The notes beneath the pieces were generated by a model that saw nothing but the letters and a program-made list of their open reading frames with translations, had not been told where the DNA came from and made no database searches. Positions 35,133 through 49,332 of a stretch of 64,000 nt of DNA are shown one piece after another; the stretch's first letter is position 1, and the number at the start of each line of letters is the position of its first letter. The stretch is taken from positions 124,001 to 188,000 of the forward strand of contig NZ_JAKEDU010000003.1 in the NCBI RefSeq assembly GCF_021462405.1. The letters run 5' to 3'. Source of the DNA: Thermus tengchongensis (GTDB lineage: Bacteria > Deinococcota > Deinococci > Deinococcales > Thermaceae). The translations under genes and the position numbers were made by a program.

Positions 35133-35160
35133 CCGGGCCCGAAAGCCCGGTCTTTTGCTT
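35133..35160 (+). terminator. terminator or attenuator hairpin before rtcB
   Basis: CCGGGC / GCCCGG stem (35133-35150) followed by TCTTTTGCTT. It may end the upstream lipoprotein transcript, but it also lies directly downstream of the rtcB promoter, so it could act as an attenuator for rtcB. Confidence 0.6.
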
Positions 35161-35172
35161 TGGGAGGGCGCC

Positions 35173-38049
35173 ATGCGCTTTGAACGAATCGCCCCCTACA
35201 CCTACCGCATCCCCCGCCAGGGGAAGATGCGGGTGGACGCGGTTTTCTTCGCCTCGGAGGAGATTTTGAAGGACCTCGAGGGGGAAGGCTACGCCTCCTT
35301 GCAGCAGCTCATGAACGTGGCCACCCTGCCTGGCATCGTGGAGCCCGCCCTGGCCATGCCGGACATCCACTGGGGCTACGGCTTCCCCATCGGCGGGGTG
35401 GCGGCCTTTGACCCCGAGACGGGGGGGGTGGTGAGCCCGGGAGGGGTGGGGTTTGACATCAACTGCCTGCCTGCCGGCACCCGCGTCCTCTTCCACGACC
35501 GCTACACCCGCCCCATAGAGGAGGTGGCGAGGGAAAAAGAACCCCTCCTCACCGTGTGGCAGCTTGAGGAAAAACCCGAGGCAGGCAAAGCCTTCCTCCT
35601 CCTCTCCCGAGAAGCGGAAACCCTGGTGCGCCTACGCACCGAGGGGGGGTTTGTTCTGGAGGCTACCCCCGACCATCCCGTATACACGCCCGAAGGGATG
35701 CGGCCTATAGGGGAACTGGCCCCAGACGACCGGGTAGCCGTCCATCCCTTCCAAGGCTTTCCCTACGAACCCCCTCCCCCTATCACCCTCCTGGACGAGG
35801 AGCAAGCCCGGACTTTGGGGCGCGCCCTGGGCTTTCCCCAGGCGGCGGAGGTGCTCAAGGCGAAGGGGCTCCTCCCCCTGCGGGCAGACCATCCCCACCT
35901 GCCCGTCATCCTGCGCCTCTTGGGCTATGCGCTGGGCGATGGCACCCTCTACCGGTCCCGGAGCAGGGGGTACCTGGTGCTCTATGGGGATGAAGAAGGT
36001 CTCCTGGAAGCCAAGGAGGACCTTAAGCGTCTGGGCTTCCAGGCTGGGGGCCCTTACGTTCGGATACGAAACCACAGCTTCCGAGGACGGACCTTTACCT
36101 ACCGAGAGGCTAGCCTTAAGGCCTCCTCCCGGGCTTTGTTCCTCCTTCTCCACGCCCTAGGCCTTCCCGAGGGCCCCAAGGCGCAAACGGCTTTTGCCTT
36201 ACCTCAATGGCTCTTCTCCCTTCCCGCTTGGCTTAAAGCCAACTTTCTAGCAGGGCTATTCGGAGCGGAGCTCTCCGCTCCGAAGTGGGTAAGCGGACAT
36301 GGATACAACCTCGCCTCTCCTGTGCTCTCCCAGTCTAAGCGGAAAAGCCTTTTGGGGATTGGCCGAACCTTCATGGAAGACCTGGCCCGCTTAATGGAAA
36401 GTTTGGGCCTGGAAGTCCAGTCCCTACGTGAGGAACTGGCTTGGGAAGAACCCGCTGATCCTTCCCACCGCTTCAAACTGATCCTCCGGAGTACACCGGA
36501 AAACCTCCGCCTCCTTTACGAGAGGGTGGGTTATGCGTACGCTCCCCAAAAAGCCTGGCTAGCCCTAGTGGCCGCTTTCTACTTGCGCCTGAAAATGGCC
36601 CACTTGGAAGCTCGGGAAACCCAGGCTGAAGAGGTCTTGGCCCTACGACAGGCAGGCTTGGGACCAAAACGCATCGCTACTACCCTAGACCTCCCTCGGC
36701 GCTTTGTGGAGCGTACCCTTTACGAGAAGCGAGGCGGATTCCGCCCCTGGGGATTTCCCACCTTCCCTGAGTTCCTCCAGAGGGCCGGCCCCATGCTTTT
36801 TGACAGGGTAGTGGCCATGGAAACCGTTCCCCACGGGGGAAGGGTGTACGACCTCTCCATGGACCATGAGGGGCATAACTTCGTCGCCGAAGGGTTTGTG
36901 GTCTCCAACTGCGGGGTACGCCTCCTCGCCTCCCACCTCACCCTCGAGGACCTCCTTCCCCGCCAACGGGAGCTGGCCGATACTCTCTACCGCCTCATCC
37001 CCTCGGGGGTGGGGAGCGAGCGCAAGGACGTGCGCTTCAGCAAAAAGGAGCTCAAGGAAATCCTCAAGGAAGGGGCGGGCTGGCTCATCCGCAGGGGCTT
37101 CGGTTACCCGGAGGACCTGCGCTTCATCGAGTCCGAGGGGCGCCTTCCCTGGGCTAACCCCGACAAGGTTTCGGACCGGGCCTTTGAGCGGGGGGCCCCC
37201 CAGATCGGCACCCTGGGAAGCGGGAACCATTTCCTCGAGGTGCAGTACGTGGACGAGATCTACGATGGCGAGGTGGCGGAAGCCTTTGGGCTTTTCCCAA
37301 ACCAGATCACCGTCCTCATCCACACGGGAAGCCGGGGCCTGGGCCACCAGGTCTGCCAGGATTATGTGGAAAAATTTCTAAAAGTAGCTCCCCGCTACGG
37401 GATCGAGCTTGTGGACAAGCAGCTGGCCGCGGCCCCCATCAGGAGCCCCGAGGGGGAGGACTACCTCCAGGCCATGGCCGCCGCCGCCAACTTCGCCTTC
37501 GCCAACCGCCAGCTCATCGCCCACTTTGTGCGGGAGGCCTTCGAGGCGGTGGGCTACGCCCCCAGGGACCACGGCCTAAGGGTGCTTTACGACCTGGCCC
37601 ACAACAACGCCAAGTTTGAGGAGCACGGGGGAAAGAGGGTCCTGGTGCACCGCAAAGGAGCCACCCGGGCCTTCGGCCCCGGAAACTCCGAAATCCCCCT
37701 GGAGTACCAGCATGTGGGCCAGCCCGTGCTGGTGCCCGGGGACATGGGCCGCTATTCCTACGTGCTGGTGGGAACGGAAAAGGCCATGGCGGTTTCCTTC
37801 GGCTCCAGTTGCCACGGGGCCGGGCGCAAGATGAGCCGCCACCAGGCCAAGCGGGTGGCCCGGGAGCGGAACCTGGTGAAGGAGCTGGCGGAAAGGGGCA
37901 TCCTGGTGCGGGCAGCCACCCGGGCCACCGTGGACGAGGAGATGCCCGAGGCTTACAAGGATGTTTCTGTGGTAGTGGAGGCGGTCCAGGGAGCGGGGAT
38001 CGGAAGGAAGGTGGCCCGCCTCAGGCCCCTCATCGTGGTCAAAGGCTGA
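35173..38049 (+). CDS. rtcB: RNA-splicing ligase RtcB with intein
   Basis: 958-codon gene for the GTP-dependent 3'-phosphate/5'-OH RNA ligase RtcB. N-extein of 97 residues (to GVGFDIN), intein of 482 residues, C-extein of 379 residues starting CGVRLL; spliced length 476, normal for RtcB. The +1 Cys, a conserved metal ligand, becomes residue 98 after splicing. Active-site pieces: GNHFLEVQYVDE, HTGSRGLGHQV, and late SFGSSCHGAGRKMSR with the guanylylated-His type loop. ATG 35173 has a GGGAGGG site. No archease gene nearby. Confidence 0.93.
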   Translation: MRFERIAPYTYRIPRQGKMRVDAVFFASEEILKDLEGEGYASLQQLMNVATLPGIVEPALAMPDIHWGYGFPIGGVAAFDPETGGVVSPGGVGFDINCLPAGTRVLFHDRYTRPIEEVAREKEPLLTVWQLEEKPEAGKAFLLLSREAETLVRLRTEGGFVLEATPDHPVYTPEGMRPIGELAPDDRVAVHPFQGFPYEPPPPITLLDEEQARTLGRALGFPQAAEVLKAKGLLPLRADHPHLPVILRLLGYALGDGTLYRSRSRGYLVLYGDEEGLLEAKEDLKRLGFQAGGPYVRIRNHSFRGRTFTYREASLKASSRALFLLLHALGLPEGPKAQTAFALPQWLFSLPAWLKANFLAGLFGAELSAPKWVSGHGYNLASPVLSQSKRKSLLGIGRTFMEDLARLMESLGLEVQSLREELAWEEPADPSHRFKLILRSTPENLRLLYERVGYAYAPQKAWLALVAAFYLRLKMAHLEARETQAEEVLALRQAGLGPKRIATTLDLPRRFVERTLYEKRGGFRPWGFPTFPEFLQRAGPMLFDRVVAMETVPHGGRVYDLSMDHEGHNFVAEGFVVSNCGVRLLASHLTLEDLLPRQRELADTLYRLIPSGVGSERKDVRFSKKELKEILKEGAGWLIRRGFGYPEDLRFIESEGRLPWANPDKVSDRAFERGAPQIGTLGSGNHFLEVQYVDEIYDGEVAEAFGLFPNQITVLIHTGSRGLGHQVCQDYVEKFLKVAPRYGIELVDKQLAAAPIRSPEGEDYLQAMAAAANFAFANRQLIAHFVREAFEAVGYAPRDHGLRVLYDLAHNNAKFEEHGGKRVLVHRKGATRAFGPGNSEIPLEYQHVGQPVLVPGDMGRYSYVLVGTEKAMAVSFGSSCHGAGRKMSRHQAKRVARERNLVKELAERGILVRAATRATVDEEMPEAYKDVSVVVEAVQGAGIGRKVARLRPLIVVKG
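35464..36909 (+). other. intein in RtcB with LAGLIDADG homing endonuclease
   Basis: 482-residue protein intron. Block A is CLPAGTRVLF, block B TxxH-like ATPDHPVYT with His at intein residue 71, C-terminal blocks VYDLSMDHEGHNFVAEGF then VVSN before Cys+1. The penultimate residue is Ser instead of the usual His. Two dodecapeptide-like motifs, LLGYALGDGT (about 152) and FLAGLFGAEL (about 261), indicate a full LAGLIDADG endonuclease. Codon use in 36000-36720 is less GC-biased than the exteins, consistent with transfer. Confidence 0.9.
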
Positions 38050-38093
38050 AGGGGTATCAGCTTCCTCTCACCCCCTTCTGCTTTCATGGGGAG

Positions 38094-39566
38094 ATGAGGC
38101 GCCTTCTCCTCCTCAGCTTCCTGGCCTTTCTCCCTTTGGGCCTTGGCCAGAACCTTCTGCCCGCTGGGGTCTTCGGCTTGACCTTTCGCGAGGAAGGAGG
38201 AGCTTGGGTGTATGAGGGGGCAGGCGTACGGCTGGCGTACGCGCTGGGGGTGGGATGGGCGGAGCCTGCCGATCCCTCCCTACCGCCCCCTAGCGGAGAG
38301 CTCCTGCCCCTGCAAGCCCTGAAGGCCCTGGGGTACTTCCAGGTCCCAGAAGCCGGGACCCGCTTTGGGACCCAGGGCCGGGCCTTCCGGGTGGTCCTGG
38401 ACCTTCCCACCCCCTACCCAGGTCCCCCCCAGGAAGCGCAGGGGCAGGAACGCCTCACCCTCCTCCTCCCCTACCTGGCCCCGGGGGTCCTCCAGGCCCC
38501 CTGGCCCCAGGGCCTGCGGGCAGGGGTGCGCCTCCTCCCCCAGGGGACTGAGCTTCGCCTCGAGGCCCCAGGCCGGCTCCTCCGCCACCGCCTCTTCCCC
38601 CTCCAGGACCCCCCCAGGCTGGTCCTGGACCTCTACCTCCTGGCTCCCGAGGTGGAGGAGGCCCTGGCTCCCGGGGTGCGCTACAAGGAGGTCTGGGCCT
38701 TCGCCCCCGAGCCCCTCAGGCTCCACCTGGTGGAGGCCACCGGGGGCCGCCTCCTGCCCGTGGGGAAGCCCGGGGTGCGGGACCTGCCCAAGAACCTGGC
38801 CCCGGGGGCCCTGGCGGTCCTCAACGGGGGCTACTTCGACCCGGCCAGCGGCGCCCCCATCGGGCTTTGGGTGCAGGACGGGGTCACGATCTCTTACCCC
38901 TTCGGCCGGGTGGCCCTCCTGTGGGAGGGCTTTCGCTTCTTCCTGGACTTCCCCCGCTTTGAGGCGGTGGTGCGGGGGCCCCAGGGGGAACGGGTGCGGG
39001 TGGGGGTGAACGCCTCCCGTGCCCGCTTCACCGCCTACACCGTCCCCGGTCCTGTGGGGCGGGAGGGGGAGGAGGTGGCCCTGGTACGGGGGGACCGGGT
39101 GGAGGCCATCCTGCCCGCCCCCCAGGAGCTCTCCCCGGGGGCCTGGGCCCTCAGCTTCCCCCGGGGAGGGCCTCCCTTCCCCATGAAACCCGGGGACCCC
39201 CTAAGCCTCTACGGCCGCCTGGACCCTCCCTTCGCCTACGCCCTGGAGGGGGGGCCCCTCCTGGTACGGGAGGGCCAGTACGCCTTCGACCCTTCCCGGG
39301 AGAACTTCCGCGACCCCCGGCCCCTCCAGGCGGTGGCCCCCCAGGCGGCGGTGGCCTGGACCCGGGAGGGCAGGCTTTGGCTTTTGGTCTCCGAGCCCAC
39401 CACCCCCGGGGTTTTGGCCCGGGCCCTCCTCTCCTTGGGGGCCTGGAACGCCCTCAGGATGGACGGGGGAGGCTCGGCCCAGCTTTGGGTTCAGGGGAGG
39501 CTGCGAAGCCCGTACCAAGGCCCCCCCAGGCCGGTGGTGAGCGCCTTGGCCCTTTACGCCCCCTAA
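38094..39566 (+). CDS. phosphodiester glycosidase (NAGPA/DUF2233) domain protein
   Basis: 490 residues. Signal peptide (MRRLLLLSFLAFLPLGLGQ), an N-terminal region of about 220 residues that looks like an AMIN-type beta domain (LTLLLPYLAPGVL, PRLVLDLYLLAP), and a C-terminal DUF2233 domain with AVLNGGYFDPASGAPIG and the end motif AWNALRMDGGGSAQLWV. Likely a cell-wall or exopolysaccharide enzyme in the envelope. GGGGAG precedes ATG. Monocistronic, convergent with pyk. Confidence 0.82.
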   Translation: MRRLLLLSFLAFLPLGLGQNLLPAGVFGLTFREEGGAWVYEGAGVRLAYALGVGWAEPADPSLPPPSGELLPLQALKALGYFQVPEAGTRFGTQGRAFRVVLDLPTPYPGPPQEAQGQERLTLLLPYLAPGVLQAPWPQGLRAGVRLLPQGTELRLEAPGRLLRHRLFPLQDPPRLVLDLYLLAPEVEEALAPGVRYKEVWAFAPEPLRLHLVEATGGRLLPVGKPGVRDLPKNLAPGALAVLNGGYFDPASGAPIGLWVQDGVTISYPFGRVALLWEGFRFFLDFPRFEAVVRGPQGERVRVGVNASRARFTAYTVPGPVGREGEEVALVRGDRVEAILPAPQELSPGAWALSFPRGGPPFPMKPGDPLSLYGRLDPPFAYALEGGPLLVREGQYAFDPSRENFRDPRPLQAVAPQAAVAWTREGRLWLLVSEPTTPGVLARALLSLGAWNALRMDGGGSAQLWVQGRLRSPYQGPPRPVVSALALYAP

Positions 39567-39623
39567 AGGGCGCCTCCTCCCGCGGGAGGGCTCACGCCGA
39601 AATTGGGCTTGCAAAAAGGCATT

Positions 39624-39663
39624 ACCGGGGCCCCCACCCTGGCAGGGCCAGGGTGGGGTAGCA

Positions 39664-39673
<10 letters not shown>
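39624..39673 (-). repeat. stop-abutting hairpin repeat, copy A (pyk 3' end)
   Basis: 11-bp stem CCCCACCCTGG / CCAGGGTGGGG (39632-39658) inside a block with flanks ACCGGGGCCCCCAC and GTGGGGTAGCATCAGCTCAC. The same flanks recur at 60784-60829 after another minus-strand gene. The block contains the pyk stop codon. It may act as a terminator or mRNA 3' stabiliser. Confidence 0.6.
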
Positions 39674-42388
<2,715 letters not shown>

Positions 42389-42395
42389 TCAAAGC

Positions 42396-43553
42396 TTACA
42401 CCCGCAGGGGGACCACCACTGCCTGGTACCCCTCCCCTATCTCCGCTGGGGAAGCCTCTCCTGGACGCACCAGGCTAGGGCTGGTGGGCCCGGAAAGCAA
42501 CAACAGCGCCTGGCCGGATAGGGGGGAAAGGGCCTCCAGAAGGTAGCGGGCATTGTAGGCCACCGCCAGGGGCACGCCCTCGAGGTGCACGGGAACCTCC
42601 TCCTGCCCCTTGCCGTAATCCCCCTCAGCGGAGAACAACACCCGCCCCTCCTCAAAAAGAAGGTCTACCCTATGGTTTTGCCGGTCAGAAAGGACGCTCA
42701 CCCGGCGCAGGGCCTCCCGGAAGGCCTCCACCTCGAAGGCTGCCTTCAGGGGGAACTCCTTGGGGATCACCCGCTCATAATCGGGGAACTCCCCTTCCAT
42801 AAGCCGGACAGCCATGCGCAGCTGTCCCTTTCCGGTGGCGGCAGCGCCTTGCGAACCGCTGGTGGCGAGGCCCAGAACCCCCGGGCCCAGGGCCAGGGCT
42901 ACCTCCCCCTCGCCCATACCCTTCAGAACCCTCACCATCTCGTCTACACTGCGGGCAGGCACCACCACCTTCTTGGCAAAGGGTTGCGGCCTGGCCAGCC
43001 TGTAAAGGGCTAGGCGGTACCCGTCGGAGGCCACGGAGCGAAGCCCTCCCTCGGAAAACTCCAGCTGCACACCCCGGAAGATCGCTCGGTACTCCTCGTT
43101 GCTGGCCGCATAGCGCACGTAGGATAGCGCCTTAAGAAGCTCCTCCACCGGCAAAAGGGTTTGCAGGGGATAGGGTTCTGCAGGGCCCTCCAGGCTGGGA
43201 AAGAAGAGCTCCGGGTAGCCTTCGTCGGGGGCGAGGCTCAGCCGGGTGCTGAAGGAACCCGAGGAGAGGGAAAGCTCCGCACCGAAGTCCAGCTCCACCT
43301 GATCCCCGGGAAGGCTGCGCACCAGCTGGAAGAAAGGCTGGGCGGGAACCAAAAAACGCCCCTCCCCCTCCGTGGGAAGCTTCAGGCATACTTCCAGGTC
43401 CACCTCGCCGTTGGTTCCGAACAACACCAGGGTATCTGGGGTAAGGGCTAGGCCCAGGTAGGTAAAAAGGGGGTTGGAGCTTCGCGTGGGAATGACCCGT
43501 TCCAGCAAGGCCACGTGTTCGGTCAACAGGGTTTTTGGAACTTTCACCTTCAC
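42396..43553 (-). CDS. dnaN: DNA polymerase III beta sliding clamp
   Basis: 385-residue processivity clamp with the triple clamp-domain pattern (LFGTNGEVDLEV, FQLVRSLPGDQVEL, VRYAASNEEYRAIFRGVQLEF, ASDGYRLALY, MEGEFPDYERVIP, VSVLSDRQNHRVDLL). The loop TSGSQGAAATGKGQ (about 247-260) and an extra PGEASPAEIGEG near the C-terminus make it about 10 residues longer than the Thermus clamps I recall. GTG start with GGAGG upstream. oriC separates it from dnaA. Confidence 0.95.
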   Translation of the reverse strand: MKVKVPKTLLTEHVALLERVIPTRSSNPLFTYLGLALTPDTLVLFGTNGEVDLEVCLKLPTEGEGRFLVPAQPFFQLVRSLPGDQVELDFGAELSLSSGSFSTRLSLAPDEGYPELFFPSLEGPAEPYPLQTLLPVEELLKALSYVRYAASNEEYRAIFRGVQLEFSEGGLRSVASDGYRLALYRLARPQPFAKKVVVPARSVDEMVRVLKGMGEGEVALALGPGVLGLATSGSQGAAATGKGQLRMAVRLMEGEFPDYERVIPKEFPLKAAFEVEAFREALRRVSVLSDRQNHRVDLLFEEGRVLFSAEGDYGKGQEEVPVHLEGVPLAVAYNARYLLEALSPLSGQALLLLSGPTSPSLVRPGEASPAEIGEGYQAVVVPLRV

Positions 43554-43570
43554 GGGGTTTGCCTCCTCTC

Positions 43571-43850
43571 TACTGCTATTACTACGGGTTTTTTAAGATC
43601 TTAAAAGGATAGCAGTCGTAGTAGTAGGAGCTGTGGATATGTGGATAAGGGGTAGAAAATACCGTGTGGGAGCAAAAAGGGCTTGTGGAAAACTTCTGTG
43701 GATAACTGGCCTTGGGTTGTGGATAAGCTGTGGATAACTGACCAGTTATCCACAGGCTCCGAAGGGGGGTCACTTTTCCACAGGTTGTCCACAAGGTTAT
43801 CCACAGGAAAGCCGGGGTTATCCACAGGGTTATCCACAGGTTATCCACAG
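43571..43850. other. oriC: chromosomal replication origin oriC
   Basis: Between dnaN and dnaA. Nine perfect DnaA boxes (TGTGGATAA at 43640, 43697, 43718, 43729; TTATCCACA at 43746, 43797, 43818, 43830, 43841) and four degenerate ones (43632, 43684, 43774, 43785). The boxes change orientation at about 43740. Next to the outermost pair lies GAGC, then TAG-type trinucleotides (43610-43627) and the 16-bp AT palindrome TTTTAAGATCTTAAAA (43591-43606). Thirteen boxes agrees with the published count for T. thermophilus oriC as I recall it. Confidence 0.95.
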
Positions 43851-43853
43851 GGA

Positions 43854-45167
43854 TCATGTCAGGGCCTCTTTCAAGCTGCGTAGGAGCTTTTGCACCTCAC
43901 GGTCGCTTTCCGAAAGCTCCTGAACCTTTTGGATGGCATAGAGGACGGTGGTATGGTCCCGTCCTCCGAAGAGCTGGCCGATTTCCGGGAGGGAGGAGCG
44001 GGTGAGTTCCCGCACCAGGAACATGGCGATCTGACGGGGTAAAACCACCTCCTTCCGTCGGCCACCGCCCACCAGGTCCTCCGGGCGCAGGGCAAAGTAC
44101 TCCGCCACCTTGCGCACGATCTCGTGGGGATCCACCTCCACTTCCCTGGGGGCGAAGATGTCGGAAAGCGCCTTGGCGGCCACGGCGCGGGTGAGTTCCA
44201 CCCCGTTTAAGGAAGCGTAGGCGATGGTGCGCATCAGGGCTCCCTCCAGTTCGCGGATGTTGGAGGTTACTTGCCGGGCTATGTACTCCAGCACCTCCTC
44301 GCTGATTCGCAAGCCCCGTTGTTCGGCGTTCATTTTCAGGATGGCGATGCGGGTTTCCAGGTCGGGGGGCTGGATGTCGGTGATGAGGCCCCATTCGAAC
44401 CGGCTTCGCAGGCGGGCCTCGAGGGTCAGGATATCCTTGGGAGGCCGGTCGGAGGAGAGGATGATCTGCTTGTGGGCCTCGTAAAGGGCGTTGAAGGTGT
44501 GGAAGAACTCCTCCTGGGTGCGCTCCTTGCCGGCGATGAACTGGATGTCGTCCACCAAGAGAAGGTCCACGGAGCGGTAGCGCTCGCGGAACTCCGTCAT
44601 GCGGTCCTCGCGGATGGCGTTGATGAGCTCGTTGGTGAAGGTCTCCGTGGAGACGTACTCGATTTTAAGGTGGGGAAAACGCTTGGCCACGGAGTGCCCC
44701 ACGGCGTGCATGAGGTGGGTCTTGCCCAGGCCCACGCCCCCGTAGATGAAAAGGGGATTGTAGGCCCGCCCCGGGGACTCGGCCACCGCCACCGCCGCCG
44801 CATGGGCCATGGAGTTGTTGGGCCCCACCACGAAGTTTTCAAAGGTGTACTTGGGGTTGAGGTTGGGCTTGGCTGTTTCGGAAGGGGTAGGGGTGTGGAA
44901 GATGTCCTCCTGTACGGCCACGCTGGGGACCACCTTGAGCTCAAACCGGGGCGGCTGGGCTCCCAGGAGGCCCAGAGCTTCCTGGATTAGCTCGGCGTAG
45001 TGGCGCTTGATCCAGTCCAGGGCGAAGGAGGTGGGCACCGCCAGCTGAAGTACCCCATCCTGGATGCCCAAGGGGCGGATGCGCTCGAACCAGGTGTGGA
45101 ACTCCACCTCGGTGATGTTGCGGCGGATGTGTTCCAGGATGTGTTGCCAGACGGCCTCGTGGGTCAA
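43854..45167 (-). CDS. dnaA: chromosomal replication initiator DnaA
   Basis: 437-residue origin-binding AAA+ initiator. Domain I ([21 protein letters not shown]), short domain II, AAA+ with Walker [17 protein letters not shown] and Walker [13 protein letters not shown], and domain IV with the signature [15 protein letters not shown]. The frame opens at ATG 45197, but that ATG lies inside a TAGAAT -10-like box; TTG 45167 follows GGGGGG and matches the start of the known Thermus protein, so it is preferred. Divergent from mnmG. Confidence 0.93.
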   Translation of the reverse strand: MTHEAVWQHILEHIRRNITEVEFHTWFERIRPLGIQDGVLQLAVPTSFALDWIKRHYAELIQEALGLLGAQPPRFELKVVPSVAVQEDIFHTPTPSETAKPNLNPKYTFENFVVGPNNSMAHAAAVAVAESPGRAYNPLFIYGGVGLGKTHLMHAVGHSVAKRFPHLKIEYVSTETFTNELINAIREDRMTEFRERYRSVDLLLVDDIQFIAGKERTQEEFFHTFNALYEAHKQIILSSDRPPKDILTLEARLRSRFEWGLITDIQPPDLETRIAILKMNAEQRGLRISEEVLEYIARQVTSNIRELEGALMRTIAYASLNGVELTRAVAAKALSDIFAPREVEVDPHEIVRKVAEYFALRPEDLVGGGRRKEVVLPRQIAMFLVRELTRSSLPEIGQLFGGRDHTTVLYAIQKVQELSESDREVQKLLRSLKEALT

Positions 45168-45232
45168 GGCTACCCCCCCGCGTTTCCGGAGGAACATTCT
45201 ACGCCAAGGCCTTGGGTAAAGTGGAGGGTGGG

Positions 45233-48519
<3,287 letters not shown>

Positions 48520-48536
<17 letters not shown>

Positions 48537-49332
48537 CGGCTTAGGGAGGGGCCTCGAGGCCCTCCTGCCCAAGGGCGGCGGAGGGGTGGTCCGGCTTCCC
48601 CTGTCCGCCATCCGGCCCAATCCCCATCAGCCCCGCCGGAGGTTCTCCCAGGAGGGTCTGGAGGAGCTTGCCGCTTCCATCCGGGAGAAAGGCTTGCTTC
48701 AACCCTTGGTGGTCCGTCCCAAGGGGGAGGGGTACGAGCTGGTGGCCGGGGAGAGGCGCCTTAGAGCCGCGGAGATGGCGGGCCTGAAGGAGGTTCCCGC
48801 CCTCATCCGCGACCTCACGGACCAGGAGGCCATGGAGGTGGCCCTGGTGGAGAACCTCCAGCGGGAGGACCTCACCCCGTTGGAGGAGGCCCGGGGTTAC
48901 CAGGCGCTGTTGGGTTTGGGCCTCACCCAGGAGGAGGTGGCCAAGCGGGTGGGTAAGGCCCGTTCCACGGTGGCCAACGCCCTGAGGCTTTTGCAGCTTC
49001 CCGCGGAGGTTTTGGAGGCCTTGGAACAGGGGCTCATCAGCGCGGGCCACGCCCGGGCCCTTTTGATGCTGGAGCCTGAGGACCGGCTTTGGGGCCTGAG
49101 GGAGATCCTGGAAAAAGGGCTTTCCGTGCGCCAGGCAGAGGCCTTGCGGGAGCGCTTGGTGCGGGAACGAGAGCGAAAAACCCAGGAACCCTCGCCCCTT
49201 TCCCTGGAGCTTTCCCGGCACCTGGGCCTGCCGGTGAGGGTGGTGGGGGGAAGGAGGGGGAAGGTGGTCATCCACTACCGCTCCCTGGAAGAGCTGGAGG
49301 CCCTTTTGGAGCGGCTGGGCTACCAGGCGTAG
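48520..49332 (+). CDS. parB: chromosome partitioning protein ParB (Spo0J)
   Basis: 270-residue parS-binding CTPase. N-terminal ParA-activating [13 protein letters not shown], then [26 protein letters not shown] with the GERR motif, [14 protein letters not shown], the [26 protein letters not shown] and a C-terminal dimer domain. GTG start within parA. Its 3' end overlaps comEC by 13 nt. Confidence 0.96.

Noticed and set aside
43571-43850. CRISPR-like array in the 43.6-43.85 kb repeats
   Set aside because: The repeated 9-mers are DnaA boxes with irregular spacing and both orientations; no CRISPR array is seen anywhere in the window.
45168-45197. ATG 45197 as dnaA start
   Set aside because: It lies in a probable -10 box and adds residues not expected in Thermus DnaA; kept only as an alternative.
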